A DNA stretch of 64,000 nucleotides from contig OV050031.1 in the NCBI GenBank assembly GCA_920105625.2, forward strand, positions 95,299,676-95,363,675. Reading direction: 5' to 3'. Shown here piece by piece: positions 53,511 through 64,000 of the stretch. A program made the translations under genes and the position numbers. Under the pieces are notes generated by a model that had not been told where the DNA came from, searched no databases, and saw only the letters and a program-made list of their open reading frames with translations. This DNA is from Clusia tigrina (Eukaryota; Arthropoda; Insecta; Diptera; Clusiidae). How positions within the stretch are numbered: the first letter of the stretch is position 1; each line of letters starts with the position of its first letter.

Positions 53511-56500
53511 CTATGGTACCCTTGAATCCCAAATCAATCACTGATAAAACTTCAAATGGCCCTAACTTCTATACGGTACGTCCTACACCTATCAAAGTTT
53601 GCAACATACAAATGCTTGTAACTTTTTACTGGAGCGTCATAAAACCTTGAAATTTTGTAACAATAAAGTACTCGAGCCTCTTGTCAATTTAAGCTATCGC
53701 TCAAAGCTATGCTAATCTTAAGTCCCAAATTAAACACTGATAAAACTTCAAATGGCCCTAACTTCTATACGGTACGTCCTACACCTATCAAGGTTTGCAA
53801 CATATAAATGCTTGTAACTCTTTACTGGAGCGTCATAAAACCTTGAAATTTTGTATCAATAAAGTACTCGAGCCTCTTGTCAATTTAAGCTATCGCTCAA
53901 AGCTATGCTACCCTTGAGTCCCAAATCAATCACTGATAAAACTTCAAATGGCCCTAACTTATGTACGGTACGTCCTACACCTATCAAAGTTTGCAACATA
54001 TAAATGCTTGTAACTTTTTACTGGAGCGTCATAAAACCTTGAAATTTTGTAACAATAAAGTACTCGAGCTGCTTGTCAATTTAAGCTATCGCTCAAAGCT
54101 ATGTTACCCTTAAGTCCCAAATCAAACACTGATAAAACTTCAAATGGCCCTAAATTCTATACGGTACGTCCTACACCTATCAAAGTTTGCAACATATAAA
54201 TGCTTGTAACTTTTTACTGGAGCGTCATAAAACCTTGAAATTTTGTAACAATAAAGCACTCGAGCCTCTTGTCAATTTAAGCTATCGCTCAAAGCTATGC
54301 TAATCTTAAGTCCCAAATTAAACACTGATAAAACTTCAAATGGCCCTAACTTCTATACGGTACGTCCTACACCTATCAAAGTTTGCAACATACAAATGCT
54401 TGTAACTTTTTACTGGAGCGTCATAAAACATTGAAATTTTGTAACAATAAAGCACTCGAGCCTCTTGTCAATTTAAGCTATCGCTCAAAGCTATGCTAAT
54501 CTTAAGTCCCAAATTAAACACTGATAAAACTTCAAATGGCCCTAACTTCTATACGGTACGTCCTACACCTATCAAGGTTTGCAACATATAAATGCTTGTA
54601 ACTCTTTACTGGAGCGTCATAAAACCTTGAAATTTTGTATCAATAAAGTACTCGAGCCTCTTGTCAATTTAAGCTATCGCTCAAAGCTATGCTACCCTTG
54701 AATCCCAAATCAATCACTGATAAAACTTCAAATGGCCCTAACTTATGTACGGTACGTCCTACACCTATCAAAGTTTGCAACATATAAATGCTTGTAACTT
54801 TTTACTGGAGCGTCATAAAACCTTGAAATTTTGTAACAATAAAGTACTCGAGCCGCTTGTCAATTTAAGCTATCGCTCAAAGCTATGTTACCCTTAAGTC
54901 CCAAATCAAACACTGATAAAACTTCAAATGGCCCTAAATTCTATACGGTACGTCCTACACCTATCAAAGTTTGCAACATATAAATGCTTGTAACTTTTTA
55001 CTGGAGCGTCATAAAACCTTGAAATTTTGTAACAATAAAGCACTCGAGCCTCTTGTCAATTTAAGCTATCGCTCAAAGCTATGCTAATCTTAAGTCCCAA
55101 ATTAAACACTGATAAAACTTCAAATGGCCCTAACTTCTATACGGTACGTCCTACACCTATCAAAGTTTGCAACATACAAATGCTTGTAACTTTTTACTGG
55201 AGCGTCATAAAACATTGAAATTTTGCAATAATAAAGTACTCGAGCCTCTTGTCAATTTAAGCTATCGCTCAAAGCTATGGTACCCTTGAATCGCAAATCA
55301 ATCACTGATAAAACTTCAAATGGCCCTATTTTCTATACGGTACGTCCTACACCTATCAAAGTTTGCAACATACAAATGCTTGTAACTTTTTACTGGAGCG
55401 TCATAAAACATTGAAATTTTGTAACAATAAAGTACTCGAGCCTCTTGTCAATTTAAGCCATCGCTCAAAGCTATGCTACCTTTGAGTCCCAAATTAAACA
55501 CTGATAAAACTTCAAATGGCCCTAACTTCTATACGGTACGTCCTACACCTATCAATGTTTGCAACATATAAATGCTTGTAACTTTTTACTGGAGCGTCAT
55601 AAAACCTTGAAATTTTGTAACAATAAAGTACTCGAGCCTCTTGTCAATTTAAGCTATCGCTCAAAGCTATGCTACCCTTGAGTCCCAAATCAATCACTGA
55701 TAAAACTTCAAATGGCCCTAACTTATGTACGGTACGTCCTACACCTATCAAAGTTTGCAACATATAAATGCTTGTAACTTTTTACTGGAGCGTCATAAAA
55801 CCTTGAAATTTTGTAACAATAAAGTACTCGAGCCGCTTGTCAATTTAAGCTATCGCTCAAAGCTATGTTACCCTTAAGTCCCAAATCAAACACTGATAAA
55901 ACTTTAAATGGCCCTAAATTCTATACGGTACGTCCTACACCTATCAAAGTTTGCAACATACAAATGCTTGTAACTTTTTACTGGAGCGTCATAAAACTTT
56001 GAAATTTTGTAACAATAAAGTACTCGAGCCTCTTGTCAATTTAAGCTATCGCTCAAAGCTATGCTACCCTTAAGTTCCAAATCAAACACTGATAAAATTT
56101 CAAATGACCCTAACTTCTATACGGTACGTCCTACACCTATCAAAGTTTGAAACATACAAATGCTTGTAACTTTTCACTGGAGCGTCATAAAACCTTGAAA
56201 TTTTGTAACAATAAAGTACTCGAGCCTCTTGTCAATTTAAGCTATCGCTCAAAGCTATGCTACCCTTAAGTCCCAAATCAAACACTGATAAAACTTCAAA
56301 TGGCCCTAACTTCTGTACGGTACGTCCTACACCTATCAAAGTTTGCAACATACAAATGCTTGTAACTTTTTACTGGAGCGTCATAAAACTTTGAAATTTT
56401 GTAACAATAAAGTACTCGAGCCTCTTGTCAGTTTAAGCTATCGCTCAAAGCTATGCTACCCTTAAGTTCCAAATCAAACACTGATAAAACTTCAAATGAC

Positions 56501-59500
56501 CCTAACTTCTATACGGTACGTCCTACACCTATCAAAGTTTGAAACATACAAATGCTTGTAACTTTTCACTGGAGCGTCATAAAACCTTGAAATTTTGTAA
56601 CAATAAAGTACTCGAGCCTCTTGTCAATTTAAGCTATCGCTCAAAGCTATGCTACCCTTAAGTCCCAAATAAAACACTGATAAAACTTCAAATGGCCCTA
56701 ACTTCTGTACGGTACGTCCTACACCTATCAAAGTTTGCAACATACAAATGCTTGTAACTTTTCACTGGAGCGTCATAAAACCTTGAAATTTTGTAACAAT
56801 AAAGTACTCGAGCCTCTTGTCAATTTAAGCTATCGCTCAAAGCTATGCTACCCTTGAATCCCAAATAAAACACTGATAAAACTTCAAATGGCCCTAACTT
56901 CTATACGGTTCGTCCTGCACCTATCAAAGTTTGGAACACACAAATGCTTGTACCTATTTACTGGAGCGTCATAAAACCTTGAAATTTTGTAACAATAAAG
57001 TACTCGAACCGCTTGTCAATTTATGCTATCGCTCAAAGCTATGCTACCCTTAAGTCCCGACTCAAACACTGATAAAACTTCAAATGGCCCTAACTTCTAT
57101 ACGGTACGTCCTACAGCTATCAAAGTTTGCAACATACAAATGCTTGTAACTTTTTACTGGAGCGTCATAAAACATTGAAATTTTGTAACAATAAAGTACT
57201 CGAGCATCTTGTCAATTTAAGCTATCGCTCAAAGCTATGCTACCCTTAAGTCCCGAATCAATCACTGATAAAACTTCAAATGGCCCTAAATTCTATACGG
57301 TACGTCCTACACCTATCAAAGTTTGCAACATACAAATGCTTGTAACTTTTTACTGGAGCGTCATAAAACCTTGAAATTTTGTAACAATAAAGTACTCGAG
57401 CCTCTTGTCAATTTAGGCTATCGCTCAAAGCTAAACTACTTTTGAGTCCCAAATCAAACACTGATAAAACTTCAAATGGCCCTAACTTCTGTACGGTACG
57501 TCCTACACCTATCAAAGTTTGCAACATACAAATGCTTGTAACTTTTTACTGGAGCGTCATACAACTTTGAAATTTTGTAACAATAAAGTACTCGAGCCTC
57601 TTGTCAATTTAAGCTATCGCTCAAAGCTATGCTACCCTTAAGTTCCAAATCAAACATTGATAAAACTTCAAATGACCCTAACTTCTATACGGTACGTCCT
57701 ACACCTATCAAAGTTTGAAACATACAAATGCTTGTAACTTTTCACTGGAGCGTCATAAAACCTTGAAATTTTGTAACAATAAAGTACTCGAGCCTCTTGT
57801 CAATTTAAGCTATCGCTCAAAGCTATGCTACCCTTAAGTCCCAAATCAAACACTGATAAAACTTCAAATGGCCCTAACTTCTGTACGGTACGTCCTACAC
57901 CTATCAAAGTTTGCAACATACAAATGCTTGTAACTTTTCACTGGAGCGTCATAAAACCTTGAAATTTTGTAACAATAAAGTACTCGAGCCTCTTGTCAAT
58001 TTAAGCTATCGCTCAAAGCTATGCTACCCTTGAATCCCAAATAAAACACTGATAAAACTTCAAATGGCCCTAACTTCTATACGGTTCGTCCTGCACCTAT
58101 CAAAGTTTGGAACACACAAATGCTTGCACCTATTTACTGGAGCGTCATAAAACCTTGAAATTTTGTAACAATAAAGTACTCGAACCGCTTGTCAATTTAT
58201 GCTATCGCTCAAAGCTATGCTACCCTTAAGTCCCGACTCAAACACTGATAAAACTTCAAATGGCCCTAACTTCTATACGGTACGTCCTACACCTATCAAA
58301 GTGTGCAACATACAAATGCTTGTAACTTTTTACTGGAGCGTCATAAAACCTTGAAATTTTGTAACAATAAAGTACTCGAGCCTCTTGTCAATTTAAGCTA
58401 TCGCTCAAAGCTATGCTACCCTTAAGTCCCAAACCAAACACTGATAAAACTTCAAATGGCCCTAAATTCTATACGGTACGTCCTACACCTATCAAAGTTT
58501 GCAACATATAAATGCTTGTAACTTTTTACTGGAGCGTCATAAAACCTTGAAATTTTGTATCAATAAAGTACTCGAGCCTCTTGTCAATTTAAGCTATCGC
58601 TCAAAGCTATGCTACCCTTAAGTTCCAAATAAAACACTGATAAAACTTCAAATGGCCCTAAGTTCTATACAGTACGTCCTACACCTATCAAAGTTTGCAA
58701 CATACAAATGCTTGTAACTTTTTACTGGAGCGTCATAAAACCTTGAAATTTTGTAACAATAAAGTACTCGAGCCTCTTGTCAATTTAAGCTATCGCTCAA
58801 AGCTATGCTACCTTTGAGTCCCAAATTAAACACTGATAAAACTTCAAATGGCCCTAACTTCTATACGGTACGTCCTACACCTATCAATGTTTGCAACTTA
58901 TAAATGCTTGTAACTTTTTACTGGAGCGTCATAAAACCTTGAAAATTTGTAACAATAAAGTACTCGAGCCTCTTGTCAATTTAAGCTATCGCTCAAAGCT
59001 ATGCTACCCTTGAGTCCCAAACCAATCACTGATAAAACTTCAAATGGCCCTAACTTATGTACGGTACGTCCTACACCTATCAAAGTTTGCAACATATAAA
59101 TGCTTGTAACTTTTTACTGGAGCGTCATAAAACCTTGAAATTTTGTAACAATAAAGTACTCGAGCCGCTTGTCAATTTAAGCTATCGCTCAAAGCTATGT
59201 TACCCTTAAGTCCCAAATCAAACACTGATAAAACTTCAAATGGCCCTAAATTCTATACGGTACGTCCTACACCTATCAAAGTTTGCAACATATAAATGCT
59301 TGTAACTTTTTACTGGAGCGTCATAAAACCTTGAAATTTTGTAACAATAAAGCACTCGAGCCTCTTGTCAATTTAAGCTATCGCTCAAAGCTATGCTAAT
59401 CTTAAGTCCCAATTTAAACACTGATAAAACTTCAAATGGCCCTAACTTCTATACGGTACGTCCTACACCTATCAAAGTTTGCAACATACAAATGCTTGTA

Positions 59501-60409
59501 ACTTTTTACTGGAGCGTCATAAAACATTGAAATTTTGTAAAAATAAAGTACTCGAGCCTCTTGTCAATTTAAGCTATCGCTCAAAGCTATGGTACCCTTG
59601 AATCCCAAATCAATCACTGATAAAACTTCAAATGGCCCTAACTTCTATACGGTACGTCCTACACCTATCAAAGTTTGCAACATACAAATGCTTGTAACTT
59701 TTTACTGGAGCGTCATAAAACCTTGAAATTTTGTAACAATAAAGCACTCGAGCCTCTTGTCAATTTAAGCTATCGCTCAAAGCTATGCTAATCTTAAGTC
59801 CCAAATTAAACACTGATAAAACTTCAAATGGCCCTAACTTCTATACGGTACGTCCTACACCTATCAAGGTTTGCAACATATAAATGCTTGTAACTCTTTA
59901 CTGGAGCGTCATAAAACCTTGAAATTTTGTATCAATAAAGTACTCGAGCCTCTTGTCAATTTAAGCTATCGCTCAAAGCTATGCTACCCTTGAGTCCCAA
60001 ATCAATCACTGATAAAACTTCAAATGGCCCTAACTTATGTACGGTACGTCCTACACCTATCAAAGTTTGCAACATATAAATGCTTGTAACTTTTTACTGG
60101 AGCGTCATAAAACCTTGAAATTTTGTAACAATAAAGTACTCGAGCCGCTTGTCAATTTAAGCTATCGCTCAAAGCTATGTTACCCTTAAGTCCCAAATCA
60201 AACACTGATAAAACTTCAAATGGCCCTAAATTCTATACGGTACGTCCTACACCTATCAAAGTTTGCAACATATAAATGCTTGTAACTTTTTACTGGAGCG
60301 TCATAAAACCTTGAAATTTTGTAACAATAAAGCACTCGAGCCTCTTGTCAATTTAAGCTATCGCTCAAAGCTATGCTAATCTTAAGTCCCAAATTAAACA
60401 CTGATAAAA
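52058..60409 (+). repeat. Rearranged higher-order unit 3
   Basis: Alignment offsets to unit 2 step along the region: 8,428 bp (43 monomers) from about 52.1 to 53.0 kb, 6,076 bp from 53.0 to 53.5 kb, a 2,940-bp insertion by tandem duplication, then 9,016 bp (46 monomers) from 56.45 to about 60.4 kb. Each step is a whole number of monomers, so every change was a homologous in-register exchange. Six monomers (about 42.54-43.72 kb of unit 2) are missing at its start and about twelve more at the 53.0-kb joint. Confidence 0.8.
53511..56450 (+). repeat. 2,940-bp tandem duplication, copy b (15 monomers)
   Basis: It repeats 50571-53510 at an offset of exactly 2,940 bp, including the rare GAGCTGCTTG, AATCGCAAATC and AAGCCATCG alleles and the complex internal joint. 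I saw only a few differences, for example AAAGCACTCG at 55037 against AAAGTACTCG, and the reverse near 53665. After 56450 the sequence goes on as unit-2 positions from 47435, at an offset of 9,016 bp. Sharing the composite joint shows this duplication came after the deletions that made unit 3. Confidence 0.88.
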
Positions 60410-61389
60410 CTTCAAATGGCCCTAACTTCTATACGGTACGTCCTACACCTATCAAAGTTTGCAACATACAAATGCTTGTAACTTTTTACTGGAGCGTCAT
60501 AAAACATTGAAATTTTGTAACAATAAAGTACTCGAGCCTCTTGTCAATTTAAGCCATCGCTCAAAGCTATGCTACCTTTGAGTCCCAAATTAAACACTGA
60601 TAAAACTTCAAATGGCCCTAACTTCTATACGGTACGTCCTACACCTATCAATGTTTGCAACATATAAATGCTTGTAACTTTTTACTGGAGCGTCATAAAA
60701 CCTTGAAATTTTGTAACAATAAAGTACTCGAGCCTCTTGTCAATTTAAGCTATCGCTCAAAGCTATGCTACCCTTGAGTCCCAAATCAATCACTGATAAA
60801 ACTTCAAATGGCCCTAACTTATGTACGGTACGTCCTACACCTATCAAAGTTTGCAACATATAAATGCTTGTAACTTTTTACTGGAGCGTCATAAAACCTT
60901 GAAATTTTGTAACAATAAAGTACTCGAGCCGCTTGTCAATTTAAGCTATCGCTCAAAGCTATGTTACCCTTAAGTCCCAAATCAAACACTGATAAAACTT
61001 TAAATGGCCCTAAATTCTATACGGTACGTCCTACACCTATCAAAGTTTGCAACATATAAATGCTTGTAACTTTTTACTGGAGCGTCATAAAACCTTGAAA
61101 TTTTGTAACAATAAAGCACTCGAGCCTCTTGTCAATTTAAGCTATCGCTCAAAGCTATGCTAATCTTAAGTCCCAATTTAAACACTGATAAAACTTCAAA
61201 TGGCCCTAACTTCTATACGGTACGTCCTACACCTATCAAAGTTTGCAACATACAAATGCTTGTAACTTTTTACTGGAGCGTCATAGAACATTGAAATTTT
61301 GTAAAAATAAAGTACTCGAGCCTCTTGTCAATTTAAGCTATCGCTCAAAGCTATGGTACCCTTGAATCCCAAATCAATCACTGATAAAA
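60410..61389 (+). repeat. Five-monomer (980-bp) tandem duplication in unit 4, copy a
   Basis: It contains AAGCCATCGC (60551), CAATGTTTGC (60650), ACTTATGTACGG, the TTTAAATGG monomer and a monomer with the rare GTCATAGAACATTG (61281). The series is repeated 980 bp downstream. Edges are approximate. Confidence 0.82.
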
Positions 61390-62369
61390 CTTCAAATGGC
61401 CCTAACTTCTATACGGTACGTCCTACACCTATCAAAGTTTGCAACATACAAATGCTTGTAACTTTTTACTGGAGCGTCATAAAACATTGAAATTTTGTAA
61501 CAATAAAGTACTCGAGCCTCTTGTCAATTTAAGCCATCGCTCAAAGCTATGCTACCTTTGAGTCCCAAATTAAACACTGATAAAACTTCAAATGGCCCTA
61601 ACTTCTATACGGTACGTCCTACACCTATCAATGTTTGCAACATATAAATGCTTGTAACTTTTTACTGGAGCGTCATAAAACCTTGAAATTTTGTAACAAT
61701 AAAGTACTCGAGCCTCTTGTCAATTTAAGCTATCGCTCAAAGCTATGCTACCCTTGAGTCCCAAATCAATCACTGATAAAACTTCAAATGGCCCTAACTT
61801 ATGTACGGTACGTCCTACACCTATCAAAGTTTGCAACATATAAATGCTTGTAACTTTTTACTGGAGCGTCATAAAACCTTGAAATTTTGTAACAATAAAG
61901 TACTCGAGCCGCTTGTCAATTTAAGCTATCGCTCAAAGCTATGTTACCCTTAAGTCCCAAATCAAACACTGATAAAACTTTAAATGGCCCTAAATTCTAT
62001 ACGGTACGTCCTACACCTATCAAAGTTTGCAACATATAAATGCTTGTAACTTTTTACTGGAGCGTCATAAAACCTTGAAATTTTGTAACAATAAAGCACT
62101 CGAGCCTCTTGTCAATTTAAGCTATCGCTCAAAGCTATGCTAATCTTAAGTCCCAATTTAAACACTGATAAAACTTCAAATGGCCCTAACTTCTATACGG
62201 TACGTCCTACACCTATCAAAGTTTGCAACATACAAATGCTTGTAACTTTTTACTGGAGCGTCATAGAACATTGAAATTTTGTAAAAATAAAGTACTCGAG
62301 CCTCTTGTCAATTTAAGCTATCGCTCAAAGCTATGGTACCCTTGAATCCCAAATCAATCACTGATAAAA
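61390..62369 (+). repeat. Five-monomer tandem duplication in unit 4, copy b
   Basis: It repeats 60410-61389 with no difference that I could find by eye, including the otherwise unseen GTCATAGAACATTG at 62261. The absence of private changes makes it one of the youngest events in the window. It explains why 45320 and 62764 are 17,444 bp apart (89 monomers) while 44535 and 60999 are 16,464 bp apart (84 monomers). Confidence 0.82.
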
Positions 62370-63565
62370 CTTCAAATGGCCCTAACTTCTATACGGTACG
62401 TCCTACACCTATCAAAGTTTGCAACATACAAATGCTTGTAACTTTTTACTGGAGCGTCATAAAACCTTGAAATTTTGTAACAATAAAGCACTCGAGCCTC
62501 TTGTCAATTTAAGCTATCGCTCAAAGCTATGCTAATCTTAAGTCCCAAATTAAACACTGATAAAACTTCAAATGGCCCTAACTTCTATACGGTACGTCCT
62601 ACACCTATCAAAGTTTGCAACATACAAATGCTTGTAACTTTTTACTGGAGCGTCATAAAACATTGAAATTTTGTAAAAATAAAGTACTCGAGCCTCTTGT
62701 CAATTTAAGCTATCGCTCAAAGCTATGGTACCCTTGAATCCCAAATCAATCGCTGATAAAACTTCAAATGGCCCGAACTTCTATACGGTACGTCCTACAC
62801 CTATCAAAGTTTGCAACATACAAATGCTTGTAACTTTTTACTGGAGCGTCATAAAACATTGAAATTTTGTAACAATAAAGTACTCGAGCCTCTTGTAAAT
62901 TTAAGCTATCGCTCAAAGCTATGCTACCCTTAAGTCCCGAATCAATCACTGATAAAACTTCAAATGGCCCTAAATTCTATACGGTACTTCCTACACCTAT
63001 CAAAGTTTGCAACATACAAATGCTTGTAACTTTTTACTGGAGCGTCATAAAACATTGAAATTTTGTAACAATAAAGTACTCGAGCATCTTGTCAATTTAA
63101 GCTATTGCTCAAAGCTATGCTACCCTTAAGTCCCGAATCAATCACTGATAAAACTTCAAATGGCCGTAAATTCTATACGGTACGTCCTACACCTATCAAA
63201 GTTTGCAACATACAAATGCTTGTAACTTTTTACTGGAGCGTCATAAAACCTTGAAATTTTGTAACAATAAAGTACTCGAGCCTCTTGTCAATTTAGGCTA
63301 TCGCTCAAAGCTAAACTACCCTTGAGTCCCAAATCAAACACTGATAAAACTTCAAATGGCCCTAACTTCTGTACGGTACGTCCTACAAGTATCAAAGTTT
63401 GCAACATACAAATGCTTGTAACTTTTTACTGGAGCGTCATAAAACTTTGAAATTTTGTAACAATAAAGTACTCGAGCCTCTTGTCAATTTAAGCTATCGC
63501 TCAAAGCTATGCTACCCTTAAGTTCCAAATCAAACACTGATAAAACTTCAAATGACCCTAACTTC

Positions 63566-63700
63566 TATACGTCCTACACCTATCAAAGTTTGAAACATAC
63601 AAATGCTTGTAACTTTCACTGGAGCGTCATAAAACCTTGAAATTTTGTAACAATAAAGTACTCGAGCCTCTTGTCAATTTAAGCTATCGCTAAAGCTATG
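63566..63700 (+). repeat. Cluster of three small deletions in adjacent monomers
   Basis: CTATACGTCCTAC at 63564 lacks the five bases GGTAC, lying between two TACG copies. AACTTTCACTGG at 63611 lacks one T. ATCGCTAAAGC near 63685 lacks one C. Together they remove seven bases within about 120 bp, although the preceding 63.5 kb holds only about nine single-base indels. They could be real decay at a less homogenised copy or local sequence error. Confidence 0.8.
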
Positions 63701-63890
63701 CTACCCTTAAGTCCCAAATCAAACACTGATAAAACTTCAAATGGCCCTAACTTCTGTACGGTACGTCCTACACCTATCAAAGTTTGAAACATACAAATGC
63801 TTGTAACTTTTCACTGGAGCGTCATAAAACCTTGAAATTTTGTAACAATAAACTACTCGAGCCTCTTGTCAATTTAAGCTATCGCTCAAA

Positions 63891-64000
63891 GCTATGCTAC
63901 CCTTGAATCCCAAACCAAACACTGATGAAACTTCAAATGGCCCTAAATTCTATACGGTACGTCCTACACCTATCAAAGTTTGCAACATATAAATGCTTGT
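63891..64000 (+). repeat. Truncated last monomer
   Basis: The first 110 bases of a monomer (CTTGAATCCCAAACC, CTGATGAAAC, CTAAATTCTATACGG, ACATATAAATGCTTGT) are cut by the end of the window, so the array extends beyond it. The window likewise opens exactly at a monomer start by chance or choice of phase, with no flanking DNA seen. Confidence 0.9.

Larger units (their letters stand above)
1..64000 (+). repeat. 196-bp satellite DNA array, head-to-tail, fills the window
   Basis: The motif GCTATGCTAC recurs at 1, 197, 393, 589, 785 and so on to 63891, giving 326 complete monomers with a net drift of only -6 bp. Each monomer carries, in order, AAGTCCCAAATC, ATAAAACTTCAAAT, ACGGTACGTCC, CAAAGTTTGCAAC, CTGGAGCGTC, ATAAAACCTTGAAAT, AATAAAG, CTCGAG and TTTAAGCTATCGC. 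The consensus has 72 G+C of 196 bases, with 47 C and 25 G on the + strand. No monomer is inverted and no unique DNA interrupts the array, so this entry covers every gene-free stretch. A 196-bp unit is close to a nucleosome repeat length, as in many centromeric and heterochromatic satellites; a centromeric role is inference. I do not recognise the family. Confidence 0.98.
62370..64000 (+). repeat. Continuation of higher-order unit 4, cut by window end
   Basis: The monomer with TCAATCGCTG and GGCCCGAACTTC (62749) matches 45305 of unit 2. From about 63.1 kb the match shifts to the stretch near 46.67 kb (CTAAACTACC at 63311 and 46847), a loss of five monomers. Private bases include GGTACTTCCTAC (62985), GGCCGTAAATTC (63163) and CCTACAAGTATC (63384). 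The array shows no sign of ending. Confidence 0.75.

Noticed and set aside
1..64000. CRISPR array
   Set aside because: There are no unique spacers between short repeats. The entire 196 bp is repeated with scattered substitutions, which is the pattern of satellite DNA.
1..64000. Embedded transposons, LTRs, tRNA, rRNA or telomere repeats
   Set aside because: Monomer phase continues through the window with only single-base or 5-bp shifts, leaving no room for an insertion.
1..64000. Bacterial or phage origin of the sequence
   Set aside because: A 64-kb gene-free array of a 196-bp monomer with nested higher-order repeats has no counterpart I know in bacteria or phages and fits eukaryotic heterochromatin.

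Overview
The whole 64 kb window is one uninterrupted head-to-tail satellite DNA array. The monomer is 196 bp, about 63% A+T in a by-eye consensus. With phase 1 set at the GCTATGCTAC that opens the window, about 326 full monomers follow, and the last one is cut off at base 64000. All copies lie in the same orientation. I found no gene, RNA gene, transposon, telomeric repeat, CRISPR array or unique sequence. The longest ATG-started open frames are about 83 codons. They recur only because the repeat recurs, and 196 is not a multiple of 3, so frame is lost at every monomer. A megabase-style satellite of nucleosome-repeat length with higher-order repeats (HORs) points to a eukaryotic centromeric, pericentromeric or other heterochromatic block. 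I do not recognise the monomer family and cannot name the species.

Layout. (1) About 1-16.66 kb: left domain. Recognisable monomer types follow a partly conserved order, with a diagnostic L-H pair every 7 to 17 monomers. It carries a clean 3,137-bp (16-monomer) tandem duplication at 3529-9802 and an 8-monomer duplication near 11.6-14.0 kb. (2) About 16.66-26.66 kb: middle domain. It is related to the left domain but rearranged, with two blocks of about 3.0 kb spaced 6,075 bp apart and a 5-monomer duplication near 19.9-21.7 kb. (3) About 26.66-32.85 kb: transition zone of more individual, diverged monomers, where left-type markers fade and right-type markers appear. (4) About 32.85-64 kb: right domain, built on a very large unit of 49 monomers (9,604 bp). 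Units 1 and 2 are near-identical tandem copies. Unit 3 is shortened and carries a 2,940-bp tandem duplication. Unit 4 begins near 60.4 kb, has its own 980-bp duplication, and runs off the window.

There are no genes to work together. What can be read is the history of the array: unequal exchange or amplification at several nested scales (5, 8, 15, 16 and 49 monomers) acting on two monomer subfamilies, with length held almost exactly at 196 bp. Only about a dozen small indels were seen. Domain edges are placed from diagnostic variants read by eye and can be off by up to about one monomer unless a tighter position is given.
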